64,000 nucleotides of DNA, from the NCBI GenBank assembly GCA_023460855.1, contig JAEWOS010000004.1, positions 27,464 through 91,463 on the forward strand, read 5' to 3'. The notes beneath the pieces were generated by a model. That model saw nothing but the letters and a program-made list of their open reading frames with translations. It was not told the DNA's origin and ran no database searches. The DNA comes from Bacteroidota bacterium (GTDB taxonomy: Bacteria > Bacteroidota > Bacteroidia > Flavobacteriales > Weeksellaceae). Both the position numbers and the translations under genes were made by a program. The stretch's first letter is position 1; every line of letters starts with the position of its first letter. Positions 9,016 through 17,925 of this stretch are shown piece after piece.

Positions 9016-9651
9016 TTACAGCCAGGTTACTGTTCCGGTTTCGACGTCGTAATTAGCGCCAACCACCATTATTTTTCCCTGCTTTTCCATATTCCTCAGT
9101 GTAGAGCTTCCGTGACGAATATCTTCCATCGTCTGGCGTATATTCTGATTGTTGAGTCTCTCAAGTAGATCTGAATTGGAGGAGCTTCTCTCCTCTCCAT
9201 CTTCAATAATATCATCGATAATCGGCTCGAAATGATAAATCAGATGATTGAGGTTATCCATTCCGAGTTCTGAAATTTTGTCTGCATCTAGGCCGCCTTT
9301 TAGCGCACCGCATTTCGTATGTCCTAAAACCACGATGAGTTTTGAACCTGCCACATTACAGCCAAATTCCATTGAGCCAAGAATATCCTGATTTACGAAA
9401 TTTCCTGCGATCCGGATGCTGAAAATATCACCGAGACCCTGGTCGAAAATAAGCTCCGCCGATGTACGGCTGTCAATACAGCTAAGTACAACCGCAAAAG
9501 GCCATTGTCCTTCACGAGTATCGTTAACCTGCTCCAGAAGGTTACGGTTAAACTTTAAGTTATTTACAAATCGTTCGTTGCCTTCCTTTAAAAACTGAAG
9601 TGCTTTTTCAGGAGTAATTGTGGACTGTGTTTCCGATGTATGTGCTTTCAT
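9016..9651 (-). CDS. can: beta-class carbonic anhydrase
   Basis: 211 residues, cytosolic. The enzyme interconverts CO2 and bicarbonate at a zinc ion. The sequence shows the beta-class signature: C58-x-D60-x-R62 (CIDSRTSAE) and H111-x-x-C114 (HTKCGA), giving the two Cys and one His zinc ligands plus the Asp/Arg dyad. Length fits the family. It lies 21 bases downstream of the SulP transporter gene on the same strand, so the pair is probably one operon, and its product would equilibrate bicarbonate moved by that transporter. The ATG at 9651 is the obvious start. Confidence 0.93.
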   Translation of the reverse strand: MKAHTSETQSTITPEKALQFLKEGNERFVNNLKFNRNLLEQVNDTREGQWPFAVVLSCIDSRTSAELIFDQGLGDIFSIRIAGNFVNQDILGSMEFGCNVAGSKLIVVLGHTKCGALKGGLDADKISELGMDNLNHLIYHFEPIIDDIIEDGEERSSSNSDLLERLNNQNIRQTMEDIRHGSSTLRNMEKQGKIMVVGANYDVETGTVTWL

Positions 9652-9672
9652 ATAATTATTTGTTAGGTTGAT

Positions 9673-11280
9673 TTACATTGCTCTTCTGTGGGCAATGCTG
9701 ATGTTAGAGTGCTGGTCTGAAGAAAATTCTGAATAATTGGTTTTGAAGCCGATTAATTCTACCTGTATATCTTCTTCTACCGCTCTTACGTTTGCAAAAT
9801 CCTGTATTAATTCCAGGACATCGGTTGCAATGTAGGAGGTATTTTTTGCGTCGATAACAACTTTGGATTCCGGCTGAATATTTTTCAGCGTCTTTTTAAT
9901 TGCCGCTTTATTCAGGAACGATACTTCTTCTGCAAGTTTAAGTTTAATCTCATCAGCGTCACTAAGTTCTTCCCTGCTGAAATAATAAGCTCTCTTCATG
10001 TTACCCTGCAGGATAAAGAAGATTGAAATGAGCAGCCCGATACCAACTCCGGTAAGAAGATCGGTAAACACTACCGCAAGAATGGTCGCTATAAATGGAA
10101 TAAACTGGAATTTACCTTTCTTAGAGAATTCCTTGATTTTAACCGGGCTTGCCAGCTTATAACCTACCAGCAAAAGTACTGCTGCCAGTGTTGCAAGCGG
10201 TATAAGGTTTAGAAGGAACGGAATCGTTAATACACAAAGTAAAAGCAGAATACCATGAAGTACGGTAGAAACTTTCGAAGTTGCGCCTGCTGTTGCATTT
10301 GCTGAACTTCGTACTACTACAGAAGTAATAGGAAGACCTCCGATTAATGAGCTCACCACATTTCCGATTCCCTGTGCACGAAGTTCGTTGTTCGTATCTG
10401 TAATTCTTCTTCTGGTATCAAGTCTGTCTGAAGCTTCGATACACAGTAATGTTTCAATAGACGCTACAATTGCGATCGTTGCACCGACAATCCACACCTG
10501 TGTATTCAGGAATCCTGAAAAATCCGGCATCGTAACCATCGCTGCAAAATCTGCTGCAGATTGTGGTACAGGAAGCGTTACAAGATGATCCGTGGTGATC
10601 GCCAGTGAACTGCCTGTTGCTTTAAAAACTTCATTCAGCACAATTCCGGCAATAACCGCAACCAGTGCGCCCGGCAGCATTTTCATTTTCTTTAGCGCAC
10701 CTACTTTTTCCCACAGCAGCAAAATACCAAGAGAAACCAGTGTAACAATTACAGCTCCCGGATGAATTGCCGAAACCACATTCGTTAAATAATTCCCGAT
10801 AGAATCCAGTCCGAAACCATGGGTAAATACGGTTTCATTACCTTCGAAATCGGCATCGTAGCCTAAAGCATGAGGAATTTGTTTCAGTATAATAATAAGC
10901 CCGATACCTGCAAGCATTCCTTCGATCACCGAATTCGGAAAGTAATTGGAAATACTTCCGGCACGTATAAAACCAAGTATTAACTGTATAAGACCTGCAA
11001 TAAGTCCTGCACAAAGAAACAGTTCAAATGCACCAAGATCAGTAATTGCAGTAAGAACAATTGCAGCAAGACCTGCTGCCGGTCCGGAAACTGAGATCGC
11101 TGAATTAGAAAGTGTTCCGATCACAATTCCGCCGATAATTCCGGCAATAATTCCGGATAAAGGTGGTGCACCTGAGGCAAGCGCAATTCCAAGACATAAA
11201 GGAAGAGCTACCAAAAACACCACTACTCCTGATGGAAGATTTTCTTTTATTCCACCAAATAAGCTTTTCGCTTTTTTCAT
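9673..11280 (-). CDS. SulP-family inorganic anion transporter (probable bicarbonate)
   Basis: 535 residues with some 11-12 hydrophobic segments across residues 15-410 and a C-terminal cytosolic region (about 455-520) that reads as a STAS-like domain (SKVVIDAKNTSYIATDVLELIQDFANV). Typical SulP features are the N-terminal LPSGVVVFLVALPLCLGIALASGAPP and the SVSGPAAGLAAIV segment. SulP proteins carry sulfate, bicarbonate or other anions. Pairing with a carbonic anhydrase gene just downstream favours bicarbonate here, but that is inference from context. Start at the ATG at 11280. Confidence 0.88.
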   Translation of the reverse strand: MKKAKSLFGGIKENLPSGVVVFLVALPLCLGIALASGAPPLSGIIAGIIGGIVIGTLSNSAISVSGPAAGLAAIVLTAITDLGAFELFLCAGLIAGLIQLILGFIRAGSISNYFPNSVIEGMLAGIGLIIILKQIPHALGYDADFEGNETVFTHGFGLDSIGNYLTNVVSAIHPGAVIVTLVSLGILLLWEKVGALKKMKMLPGALVAVIAGIVLNEVFKATGSSLAITTDHLVTLPVPQSAADFAAMVTMPDFSGFLNTQVWIVGATIAIVASIETLLCIEASDRLDTRRRITDTNNELRAQGIGNVVSSLIGGLPITSVVVRSSANATAGATSKVSTVLHGILLLLCVLTIPFLLNLIPLATLAAVLLLVGYKLASPVKIKEFSKKGKFQFIPFIATILAVVFTDLLTGVGIGLLISIFFILQGNMKRAYYFSREELSDADEIKLKLAEEVSFLNKAAIKKTLKNIQPESKVVIDAKNTSYIATDVLELIQDFANVRAVEEDIQVELIGFKTNYSEFSSDQHSNISIAHRRAM

Positions 11281-11410
11281 TTGATTGTATTTTTTCTGTT
11301 AGGATAGACACATCTGCTGCAATCGCAGGTCTTTCCAAAATAATTTTAAGAAGAATATCAGTTGCAACGAAGCCCGAAAGGATTACGAAAACTGACTAAA
11401 CGGCAAAAAA

Positions 11411-11791
11411 TTATGCTTCCGGAGGAGGAGAAAAAATACTGAGGTAAGGTGATAAGTGAATTCGCTCATCATGATTTACTATAGAAAGTAACCTGCTCTG
11501 AGCTTCGGCAAAATCAAGAAAATCGTAAATACTGATTGTTTTCGGAATAATTTTTTCGTAAACCACAAATGAACCGCCGTGCGATTCTTCTTCTGCTACA
11601 ACAACATTTGTCTGTGGAAGTTCGAAACCAAAAATAACTGCAACAGTAGGCATTGCGAAGAAATTCACAAAGACAAGCAGTACCAATATGTTCCAAAATT
11701 TCCTGATAATCCTAATATTTTGAATTGCAAAAATACGGAAATCCTGACAAACTTTCCTAAATTTCAATAGATAACATCTAAATATTAACAA
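11411..11791 (-). CDS. small hypothetical protein with one membrane segment, upstream of sulP
   Basis: The longest frame gives 126 residues, but the start is uncertain. A TAnnTTTG match (TATTTTTG on the minus strand, 11728-11735) lies inside the frame, so the transcript may begin near 11722 and translation later, for instance at the TTG at 11686 just before VLLVFVNFFAMPTVAV. Either way there is one hydrophobic or signal-like segment followed by a mature part (FELPQTNVVVAEEESHGGSF ... IIPKTISIYDFLDF) ending SIFSPPPEA. I recognise no family. It lies 130 bases upstream of sulP on the same strand and may share its transcript. Confidence 0.55.
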   Translation of the reverse strand: MLIFRCYLLKFRKVCQDFRIFAIQNIRIIRKFWNILVLLVFVNFFAMPTVAVIFGFELPQTNVVVAEEESHGGSFVVYEKIIPKTISIYDFLDFAEAQSRLLSIVNHDERIHLSPYLSIFSPPPEA

Positions 11792-11808
11792 ACTTTAATA
11801 CTAATTAT

Positions 11809-12531
11809 CTATTTTAAAGAGTTATTTAACCCGTTTTTTACTTCAATCCGGCGAATAAACCGGAGTTTATGCGTATGTTTCTTAAGATCCCGGTTATAAA
11901 TTCCGGCAGTGTCCAGCTGGTCTTTTCTCACTTTCCCAAAGCAGTGCACCACTTCGCTGCTGTTCAGCACAACTCCCACATGATTGATCTGTCCGTCTTC
12001 ATCCTCGAAAAATGCAAGATCACCATCTGCGCTTTCACCAAGAAAGTCAAGAACCTTTCCGTGCTCCGCCTGTTCCGTAACTGTACGCGGCAGTTTGTAA
12101 CCGGTAACTTTAAATATCAGCTGTACAAAAGCGGCAGCGTCCGTTCCAAAAAAACTTCTGCCACCTTGCATAAACGGCACATTCAAAAATTTTAAGGCGA
12201 GGTCTGCAATATTACTGCGCTCTCCAGTTTCAGTTATTTTTTCTTTGGGAATTTCGGAACCAATCGAAAGTAAAACCGCTCCCTGCTGCATTTCAACAGA
12301 TTGATAAGGAACTGTGATGACTGTTTTCTCAGTTTCAGTTTCAGGCTCAAGACACTGAAAATCGACGAAGCCTTCAGTTCCATCAAAATCAGTTCGAATA
12401 TGCGCGAAATTCAGCTCTTTACCCGTTACTTCACAGGTTTCACCAAACAGCATTTGTGAAATCATTACCGACTGATTCGAAGCTTCAGCCATCACGGGAA
12501 GCACGGATACTTTAGTTTGATATTTCATCAT
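11809..12531 (-). CDS. SH3b plus NlpC/P60-fold protein lacking the catalytic cysteine
   Basis: 240 residues. Residues 1-65 resemble a bacterial SH3 domain; 105-235 have the NlpC/P60 (C40) layout: FLNVPFMQGGRSFFGT, then the usual DCSGFVQ position, then a GDLAFFEDEDGQINHVGVVL block with the catalytic His, then HCFGKVR. C40 enzymes cut gamma-D-Glu-diamino acid bonds in peptidoglycan peptides. In this protein the nucleophile position reads D131-A132-A133-A134-F, so Cys132 is Ala and the adjacent Ser-Gly are also Ala. It is therefore probably not a peptidase and may bind peptidoglycan only. No signal peptide is seen. It follows the O-methyltransferase by 28 bases on the same strand. Confidence 0.8.
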   Translation of the reverse strand: MMKYQTKVSVLPVMAEASNQSVMISQMLFGETCEVTGKELNFAHIRTDFDGTEGFVDFQCLEPETETEKTVITVPYQSVEMQQGAVLLSIGSEIPKEKITETGERSNIADLALKFLNVPFMQGGRSFFGTDAAAFVQLIFKVTGYKLPRTVTEQAEHGKVLDFLGESADGDLAFFEDEDGQINHVGVVLNSSEVVHCFGKVRKDQLDTAGIYNRDLKKHTHKLRFIRRIEVKNGLNNSLK

Positions 12532-12559
12532 TTCTGAGCAAACGCGTAATTAATGCAGA

Positions 12560-13207
12560 CTATTTCTTACGAAGAAGATTTACACCGTCGCGAACAGGTA
12601 AGATCAGGCTGTCGAAATCCGGATCAGCGGCGATAAGACGGTTCAGTTCCTGAATTTTCTGCGTGGAAAGCTGTTTGGGATCTTCATCCAGAACTTTTCC
12701 GTACCACAGCACATTATCAAAAATAACAACCGCACCGGAATTCAGTCTCCTTTTTAAAAGGCGGAAATATTCCACGTAATTCTCCTTATCCGCATCAACA
12801 AAAACAAAATCAAAAAAATCGTTGGTTTCCTGCAGAAATTCTTTCGCATCCTGAAGCCTGAATTCAATCTGCTCTCTGAAACTGCTTTCTGCAAAATATT
12901 TCTTTGGCAAATAGGCCAGATCTTCATTTATATCGAGCGTAATCAGGGTCCCGTCTTTCTGCAGACCTTCCGCCATGCAAAGTGCAGCATATCCGGTGAA
13001 AGTTCCTATTTCCAGAATTTTTGAAGGTCTCAGGATTTTAGAAATAATGGTCAGCAATCTTCCCTGCTGATATCCTGAAATCATATGTGGCTGGGTGGTT
13101 TTCTGATAGGTCTCTTTCCGCAGATTTTTCAACAGCTCGGGTTCAGCCGATGCATGCGTTTCCAGATAGCGGTCCATTTCCGGCATATTTTCTTCGAAAA
13201 AACTCAT
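12560..13207 (-). CDS. class I SAM-dependent O-methyltransferase
   Basis: 215 residues, cytosolic, of the COMT-like methyltransferase_3 family. The SAM-binding motif is visible at KILEIGTFTGYAALCMAEGL, an acidic ribose-binding segment follows (LITLDINEDL), and the metal/substrate region contains FVDADKENY and FDNVLWYGKVLD. These bacterial enzymes are usually Mg-dependent and methylate catechol-like hydroxyls; the substrate here is unknown. A minus-strand TAGATTTG (13237-13244) lies about 30 bases before the start and is a candidate promoter element. The next gene on this strand is the NlpC-like protein. Confidence 0.85.
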   Translation of the reverse strand: MSFFEENMPEMDRYLETHASAEPELLKNLRKETYQKTTQPHMISGYQQGRLLTIISKILRPSKILEIGTFTGYAALCMAEGLQKDGTLITLDINEDLAYLPKKYFAESSFREQIEFRLQDAKEFLQETNDFFDFVFVDADKENYVEYFRLLKRRLNSGAVVIFDNVLWYGKVLDEDPKQLSTQKIQELNRLIAADPDFDSLILPVRDGVNLLRKK

Positions 13208-13236
13208 ATTAACCTTCTTTGTTGCCCAAAAATAGG

Positions 13237-13258
13237 CAAATCTAAATTAATACCTTTG
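13237..13258. promoter_or_regulatory. divergent pair of -7 elements between the O-methyltransferase gene and tilS
   Basis: Minus-strand TAGATTTG (13237-13244) faces the O-methyltransferase gene; plus-strand TACCTTTG (13251-13258) faces tilS and ends only 4 bases before its ATG. Neither has a TTG at the preferred spacing. Confidence 0.45.
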
Positions 13259-13262
13259 TGAA

Positions 13263-14552
13263 ATGCTGCCTTTGAACAAAGAGAATTTCCTGCACCAATT
13301 ACCGGAGTTTAAGATTGCGAACTGCAAATTTTTACTTGCAGTAAGTGGCGGTGTAGACTCCATGGTTTTACTGGATCTTTTTATGAAATCCAACCTGAAA
13401 TTCGAAGTTGCGCATGTTAATTACCGACTTCGTGGCGACAGTTCCGATAAAGATCAAAAGCTGGTGGAGCTGGTTTGTAAAAAAAACGGACTGACACTGC
13501 ATATTCATCAGGTTCCTGACCAGGAAAAACCTGAAAACTCCGTGCAGTTGTGGGCCAGAGAAATCCGTTATCGTTTTTTCAGGGAAATTATGGCTGAAAG
13601 CCAACTCGACTTTCTCATTACTGCCCATCATCTGAATGACCAGCTTGAGACATTCCTGATCAATCTTTCGCGCGGAACGGGAATCAGAGGTCTTACGGGA
13701 ATTCCGCAAAATGACAACCGGATACTGCGTCCGCTGAATTCTTTTACAAAAAAACAAATAACTGATTATGCCGAAATCAATAACGTTGCGTTTCGCGAGG
13801 ATGAATCGAACGAAAAAACAGATTACCTCAGAAACCGCATCCGCCACAGAATAGTGCCCGAACTTATTGATCTGAACCCGGATTTTCTCGTAAATTTTTC
13901 AGGTACAATTGATAAACTGAGCCAAACTGCTGATTTTCTCGGCAAACAGTCCGAAGAAATCTACGGGGATTTGGCTAAAGAGCAAAACAATGCCGTTATT
14001 CTGGATAAAAAAAAACTGAAACAGCAACCGGACTTAATCAGGTTCGAAATTCTCCGCAAATTTGGTTTTGAAAGCGATACGGAAATCAGAAAAATTTTCG
14101 GCGCTGAGACCGGAAAAACATTTCAGAATTCTGCGTACAAACTTGTGGCTGACCGTGAACAGCTGGTCATCACGAAAACAGACGACGCCGAACATTTCAC
14201 AGAACAGGTCCTTGCAGAAACCGGCACAAATGAAATATCACTGGCGGGATTTTCCACATTTCCTGAGTTCGGAATGCGCACAAAGGAATGGTGCTTCAAC
14301 AAAAAAGCGCTGCAGTTTCCATTACGCATCCGGCTTCCGAAATCCGGAGACCGTTTTTTCCCTGTTGGTTTTTCGGGAAGCAAAACAGTTTCAAAATTCC
14401 TTAAGGATGAAAAAATGCCTATTTTAGCGCGGCTGGAAATCCGTCTGCTTTGCGACGCTGAAGATCGGGTTTTAGGGGTAATTCCTCTCAGACAGGATTG
14501 CAGATTCTCCATAGAACGGGAGTCGGAAGACAGCTTCAAAATAAAATTCTAA
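13263..14552 (+). CDS. tilS: tRNA(Ile)-lysidine synthase
   Basis: 429 residues, cytosolic. TilS uses ATP and lysine to convert C34 of the CAU-anticodon isoleucine tRNA to lysidine, changing both its codon and its amino-acid identity. The N-type ATP pyrophosphatase P-loop SGGVDS is at residues 28-33, followed by HVNYRLRGDSSDKDQ and the family block ITAHHLNDQLETFLINLSRGTGIRGLTGI. The C-terminal TilS domain (about 345-420) shows IRLPKSGDRFFPVGF. The start keeps the P-loop intact; any later ATG would remove it. The -7-like element just upstream implies a very short or absent leader. Confidence 0.93.
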   Translation: MLPLNKENFLHQLPEFKIANCKFLLAVSGGVDSMVLLDLFMKSNLKFEVAHVNYRLRGDSSDKDQKLVELVCKKNGLTLHIHQVPDQEKPENSVQLWAREIRYRFFREIMAESQLDFLITAHHLNDQLETFLINLSRGTGIRGLTGIPQNDNRILRPLNSFTKKQITDYAEINNVAFREDESNEKTDYLRNRIRHRIVPELIDLNPDFLVNFSGTIDKLSQTADFLGKQSEEIYGDLAKEQNNAVILDKKKLKQQPDLIRFEILRKFGFESDTEIRKIFGAETGKTFQNSAYKLVADREQLVITKTDDAEHFTEQVLAETGTNEISLAGFSTFPEFGMRTKEWCFNKKALQFPLRIRLPKSGDRFFPVGFSGSKTVSKFLKDEKMPILARLEIRLLCDAEDRVLGVIPLRQDCRFSIERESEDSFKIKF

Positions 14553-14593
14553 AATCGCGCGTTTATAATAACTTATGTAAACGCTAAAAATAT

Positions 14594-16687
14594 ATGCTGA
14601 TGTTCAGGAAGAAATTCTTTTTTTCTCTTTTCCTTTTAATGATCGCTGCTTTGTCGGCACAAATCAAAGATCCTGTAAAATTAAAGTTCGACGTTACGCC
14701 TGCCGGCGAAAATATGTACGAGGCAGTAATTACTGCGACGATGGAAAGCGGATGGCACATTTACTCCAAGGATCTGCCACCGGACAGCGGAATTCCGACG
14801 GAACTTCTGGTAACTTCGAAAGACGGGATCGACCTGATTGGCGGTACTGTGGAAGTGGGAAAAAAACACGATGAATTTTCGGAAGCTTTTGGCGCTCAGA
14901 TTGTTTACTACTCCAATTCGGCAAAATTCAAACAGAAATTCCGGCTGAAAAACCCTTCAAAGGCTGCTACAATAGTCGCGGAATTCACCTATCAAACCTG
15001 TGACGACCGCGTTTGCCTGGCTCCAAATACCATAGAATTCGAAAAGAAACTGGCTGTGGGAACAACTGCGGAAACAGCAACAACACCTACAGAAGCAGTC
15101 ACCGATATTCAGACCGCAGATTCAGCTGTTGCGCAGGTTTCAGCTGATACGCTGCTCACAGCGACACCGGTTTCCGCTGGAACTGATTTTGCGAAACTGG
15201 ATCCCAAAAATCTGAAAATCAGCAGCATAGATATTAATAATCCACTGACTGACTGTGGGAACACGAAAGAAAAAAAATCAGAAAGCTTCCTTACTTATCT
15301 TTTCCTCGGATTTATCGGGGGTTTGATCGCATTGCTTACTCCATGTGTATTTCCGATGATTCCGCTTACGGTTTCCTTTTTCACGAAAGGAAAAAAAGAC
15401 AAGGCAAAAGGAATCAGAGATGCGATGCTTTACGGATTGTTCATTTTCTTCATCTTCACGGCACTCAGTATTCCGTTTCACCTGGTTGACGGAATTGCAG
15501 GAAATATTTTCAACCAAATCTCAACTTCGGTCTGGCTGAATCTGTTCTTCTTTGCGATTTTCATGTTTTTTGCGTTCAGTTTCTTTGGATACTACGACAT
15601 TACACTGCCGAGCTCCATCGCAAACAAATCGTCTCAGGCAGAAGAAGCAGGAGGTGCTGTCGGAATTTTCTTCATGGCATTAACACTTGTTATTGTTTCA
15701 TTCAGCTGTACCGGTCCGATTCTCGGATCGTTGCTGGGCGGCGTAATTACAGGCTCGGCAGACATTCCGATGCTTCTCACATTTGCACTCGCAGGTTTCG
15801 GACTGGCCTGGGCAATCGTTTTTGGTTTACTGGCACTTTTTCCACAGGCTTTGGCGAGTTTGCCAAAATCCGGTGGCTGGATGAATACGGTAAAAGTGGT
15901 TCTCGGCTTTGTGGAACTCGCACTTGCACTGAAATTTTTATCAAAAGCCGACCTTGTTTCGAAAACATTCCTGCTGAAACGCGAACTCTTTATTTTCCTT
16001 TGGATCGTAATAGCTATCGGTCTCGTATTATATCTGTTCGGACTGATCAGATTTAAACATGATGATAAAAATCCGAAAATTTCACCGGTACGGAAACTGT
16101 TCGGGGTGCTCGGAATCGGGTTTGTAATTTATCTTATTCAGGGATTGATTCCCGGAGACAGGCCAAAACTGCAGATGCTCTCAGGAATTTTACCTCCGCT
16201 GAACGTAAGTTATTTCCATGATGAAGAGGACGGAATACTTGGAATGAAGCCCGAACACGATTTCTTTAAGGCTATCGAAGTTGCACAACAGGTGAATAAA
16301 CCAATCCTGATCGACTTTACAGGATACGGTTGCGAAAACTGCCGGAAAATGGAAGAATTTGTCTGGAGCGAACCGGACGTTTTACCAATTCTGCAGAATG
16401 ATGTGGTTTTGACCTCTCTTTATGTGGACGACAAAGAAAAACTGCCGGAAGAACAGCAGACCAGAATTGATATGGGTGGCGGTCAGATGAAAAAAGTGAC
16501 GACCATTGGTGATAAGTGGAGTATGTTTCAGGCGATAAATTTCAATGATAACACGCAGCCTGTTTACGTTTTGCTTACACCCGACGGAAAAGTAATTAAT
16601 GATCCTTTTAAAGGTTATAACAGCGACAAAGAAGTTTTCAAGAAATTTCTGCAGTGCGGCATCAATTATTACAAAAACTCGCAGTAA
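14594..16687 (+). CDS. dsbD: thiol:disulfide interchange protein DsbD
   Basis: 697 residues. It passes electrons from cytosolic thioredoxin across the inner membrane to periplasmic reductases. Visible parts: a signal peptide (1-22); the periplasmic alpha domain with its cysteine pair C136/C141 (TCDDRVCLAPN); eight or so membrane segments (about 230-515) with the two conserved membrane cysteines in TPCVFPMIPLTV and SFSCTGPILG; and a C-terminal thioredoxin-like gamma domain with C580-E-N-C583. All six redox cysteines are present, so the electron relay should work. It may supply reductant for cytochrome c maturation or for periplasmic Cys-rich proteins. Confidence 0.92.
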   Translation: MLMFRKKFFFSLFLLMIAALSAQIKDPVKLKFDVTPAGENMYEAVITATMESGWHIYSKDLPPDSGIPTELLVTSKDGIDLIGGTVEVGKKHDEFSEAFGAQIVYYSNSAKFKQKFRLKNPSKAATIVAEFTYQTCDDRVCLAPNTIEFEKKLAVGTTAETATTPTEAVTDIQTADSAVAQVSADTLLTATPVSAGTDFAKLDPKNLKISSIDINNPLTDCGNTKEKKSESFLTYLFLGFIGGLIALLTPCVFPMIPLTVSFFTKGKKDKAKGIRDAMLYGLFIFFIFTALSIPFHLVDGIAGNIFNQISTSVWLNLFFFAIFMFFAFSFFGYYDITLPSSIANKSSQAEEAGGAVGIFFMALTLVIVSFSCTGPILGSLLGGVITGSADIPMLLTFALAGFGLAWAIVFGLLALFPQALASLPKSGGWMNTVKVVLGFVELALALKFLSKADLVSKTFLLKRELFIFLWIVIAIGLVLYLFGLIRFKHDDKNPKISPVRKLFGVLGIGFVIYLIQGLIPGDRPKLQMLSGILPPLNVSYFHDEEDGILGMKPEHDFFKAIEVAQQVNKPILIDFTGYGCENCRKMEEFVWSEPDVLPILQNDVVLTSLYVDDKEKLPEEQQTRIDMGGGQMKKVTTIGDKWSMFQAINFNDNTQPVYVLLTPDGKVINDPFKGYNSDKEVFKKFLQCGINYYKNSQ

Positions 16688-16716
16688 ATCTGTAAACCGG
16701 CAATCTCCTCATTTAC

Positions 16717-16737
16717 TTTACTTTACAAAAAAGTAAA
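16717..16737. repeat. short perfect inverted repeat before the lipoprotein start
   Basis: TTTACTTT and AAAGTAAA form an 8-bp stem with a 5-base loop ending 3 bases before the ATG at 16741. There is no T-run after it on the plus strand, so it is not a good terminator for dsbD; it could affect initiation of the lipoprotein gene. Confidence 0.4.
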
Positions 16738-16740
16738 AAA

Positions 16741-17274
16741 ATGAGAAAACTTGTTTTGATTTCTTCCTTTCTTATGTTCCTGTTTTGCTCCGAGAAGAAG
16801 ACGGAAACCATCACTACGGACAGTCAGCCGGAAGTTATTGCTGATGAAATTGAATACAGCGACAGCCTGAATACCATTATTTACGATGAAGAAGACCGGC
16901 ATGTTACCGAAAGTGCTGACACAGAAACTGTACTGAAAGATTTAAGCGGAAAACATTCACTTTCGCTTCAGTGGATCAGCTGGGAAAAGCCGGGCGTTGT
17001 AAACTTTACCAAAACCGCTCCGCGAGAGTATAAAATTTCCGGATCTCAGCAAAGAGGAAAAGATTATCTGAAAATTGACGGTGAAATACAACAGATTTCT
17101 GATGAAGAGCTTCAGTTCGAAGGAACGATAGAAACTTTTGTCGAGAATAATGGAGGGAAATGTCTGCGAACCGGACCACAACTTTTTCTGGTGACTCAAA
17201 ACAGAAAATACTGGAGACTTCAGAATATGACGGAATGTTTTGGACTGACAGACTACGTTGACATTTATTTCTAA
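16741..17274 (+). CDS. lipoprotein, paralogue of the one at 19400-19903
   Basis: 177 residues with a signal peptide and a lipobox ending FLFC at about residue 16. The mature protein has an acidic, Thr-rich linker (about 20-65) then a compact beta domain with DLSGKHSLSLQW, ISGSQQRGKDYLKIDGEIQQI and a C-terminal KYWRLQNMTECFGLTDYVDIYF. The same blocks, in the same order, recur in the lipoprotein at 19400 (DLSGTHQLSY, LNLDGKIKRV, NYWRLQDKVN ... IEYIDIHK), so the two are paralogues. I do not know the family or its function. No clear promoter element is seen; it may follow dsbD. Confidence 0.75.
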   Translation: MRKLVLISSFLMFLFCSEKKTETITTDSQPEVIADEIEYSDSLNTIIYDEEDRHVTESADTETVLKDLSGKHSLSLQWISWEKPGVVNFTKTAPREYKISGSQQRGKDYLKIDGEIQQISDEELQFEGTIETFVENNGGKCLRTGPQLFLVTQNRKYWRLQNMTECFGLTDYVDIYF

Positions 17275-17400
17275 ACAATCGTTTATGTAATCTTTAACAA
17301 ATTTTAACTTTAGGCATTCTTATTGATTACAGATTTAAATATTCTTTACCGAATTCATTATGATATTCCCCGAATAGTATAATCCTAAAAATAAATTGAA

Positions 17401-17925
17401 ATGGCTGAAGTAATGACCTCCGTAAAATCTCACGGCAAATCTTATTCAAAAAGGAAAAACATTCATGTAGATATGACGCCAATGGTTGACCTTGGTTTTT
17501 TACTCATATCATTTTTTATGCTGGTCACGAATTTCGCGAAACCAAATGTGATGGATTTGGGGTTGCCTGCAAAAGGACCGGTTCCTGTTCCGGTTGACAT
17601 CGGCGAAAAGAATCAGGTCACTTTTATTCTCGGCGAAAACAATGAGGTTTTTTACTATCAGAAAGAAGCCGATCATTTAGTTTCGAGCGATCTTAAGTCT
17701 ACAACACTGGAAGGACTTGAAGTGGCAAAACTGATTAAAGAATTAAAAAATTCAGCTCCGAAGCCGGAAATTTTTACCGTAATTATTAAACCTTCTGATG
17801 ATTCAACGTATAAAAATTTCGTTGATGTAATGGATGAAATGGCCATTTCCGGACATGAAATTTACGGAGTAACCGACCTGAAACCCCACGAGAAACAGAT
17901 TTATCACGAAATTTCAAACAAATAA
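17401..17925 (+). CDS. ExbD/TolR-family protein
   Basis: 174 residues. One N-terminal membrane helix with the family signature VDMTPMVDLGFLLISFFML (about residues 22-40), whose aspartate is the proton-path residue of ExbD/TolR, followed by a periplasmic domain (60-174). ExbD works with ExbB and TonB to power outer-membrane receptors, or with TolQ to power the Tol system. No exbB or tonB lies nearby, so this copy must use partners encoded elsewhere. Length is longer than E. coli ExbD (141), which is common in Bacteroidetes. Confidence 0.85.
   Translation: MAEVMTSVKSHGKSYSKRKNIHVDMTPMVDLGFLLISFFMLVTNFAKPNVMDLGLPAKGPVPVPVDIGEKNQVTFILGENNEVFYYQKEADHLVSSDLKSTTLEGLEVAKLIKELKNSAPKPEIFTVIIKPSDDSTYKNFVDVMDEMAISGHEIYGVTDLKPHEKQIYHEISNK

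Noticed and set aside
16717..16737. Inverted repeat considered as the dsbD terminator
   Set aside because: No T-run follows on the plus strand and the stem is AT-rich; kept only as a repeat.
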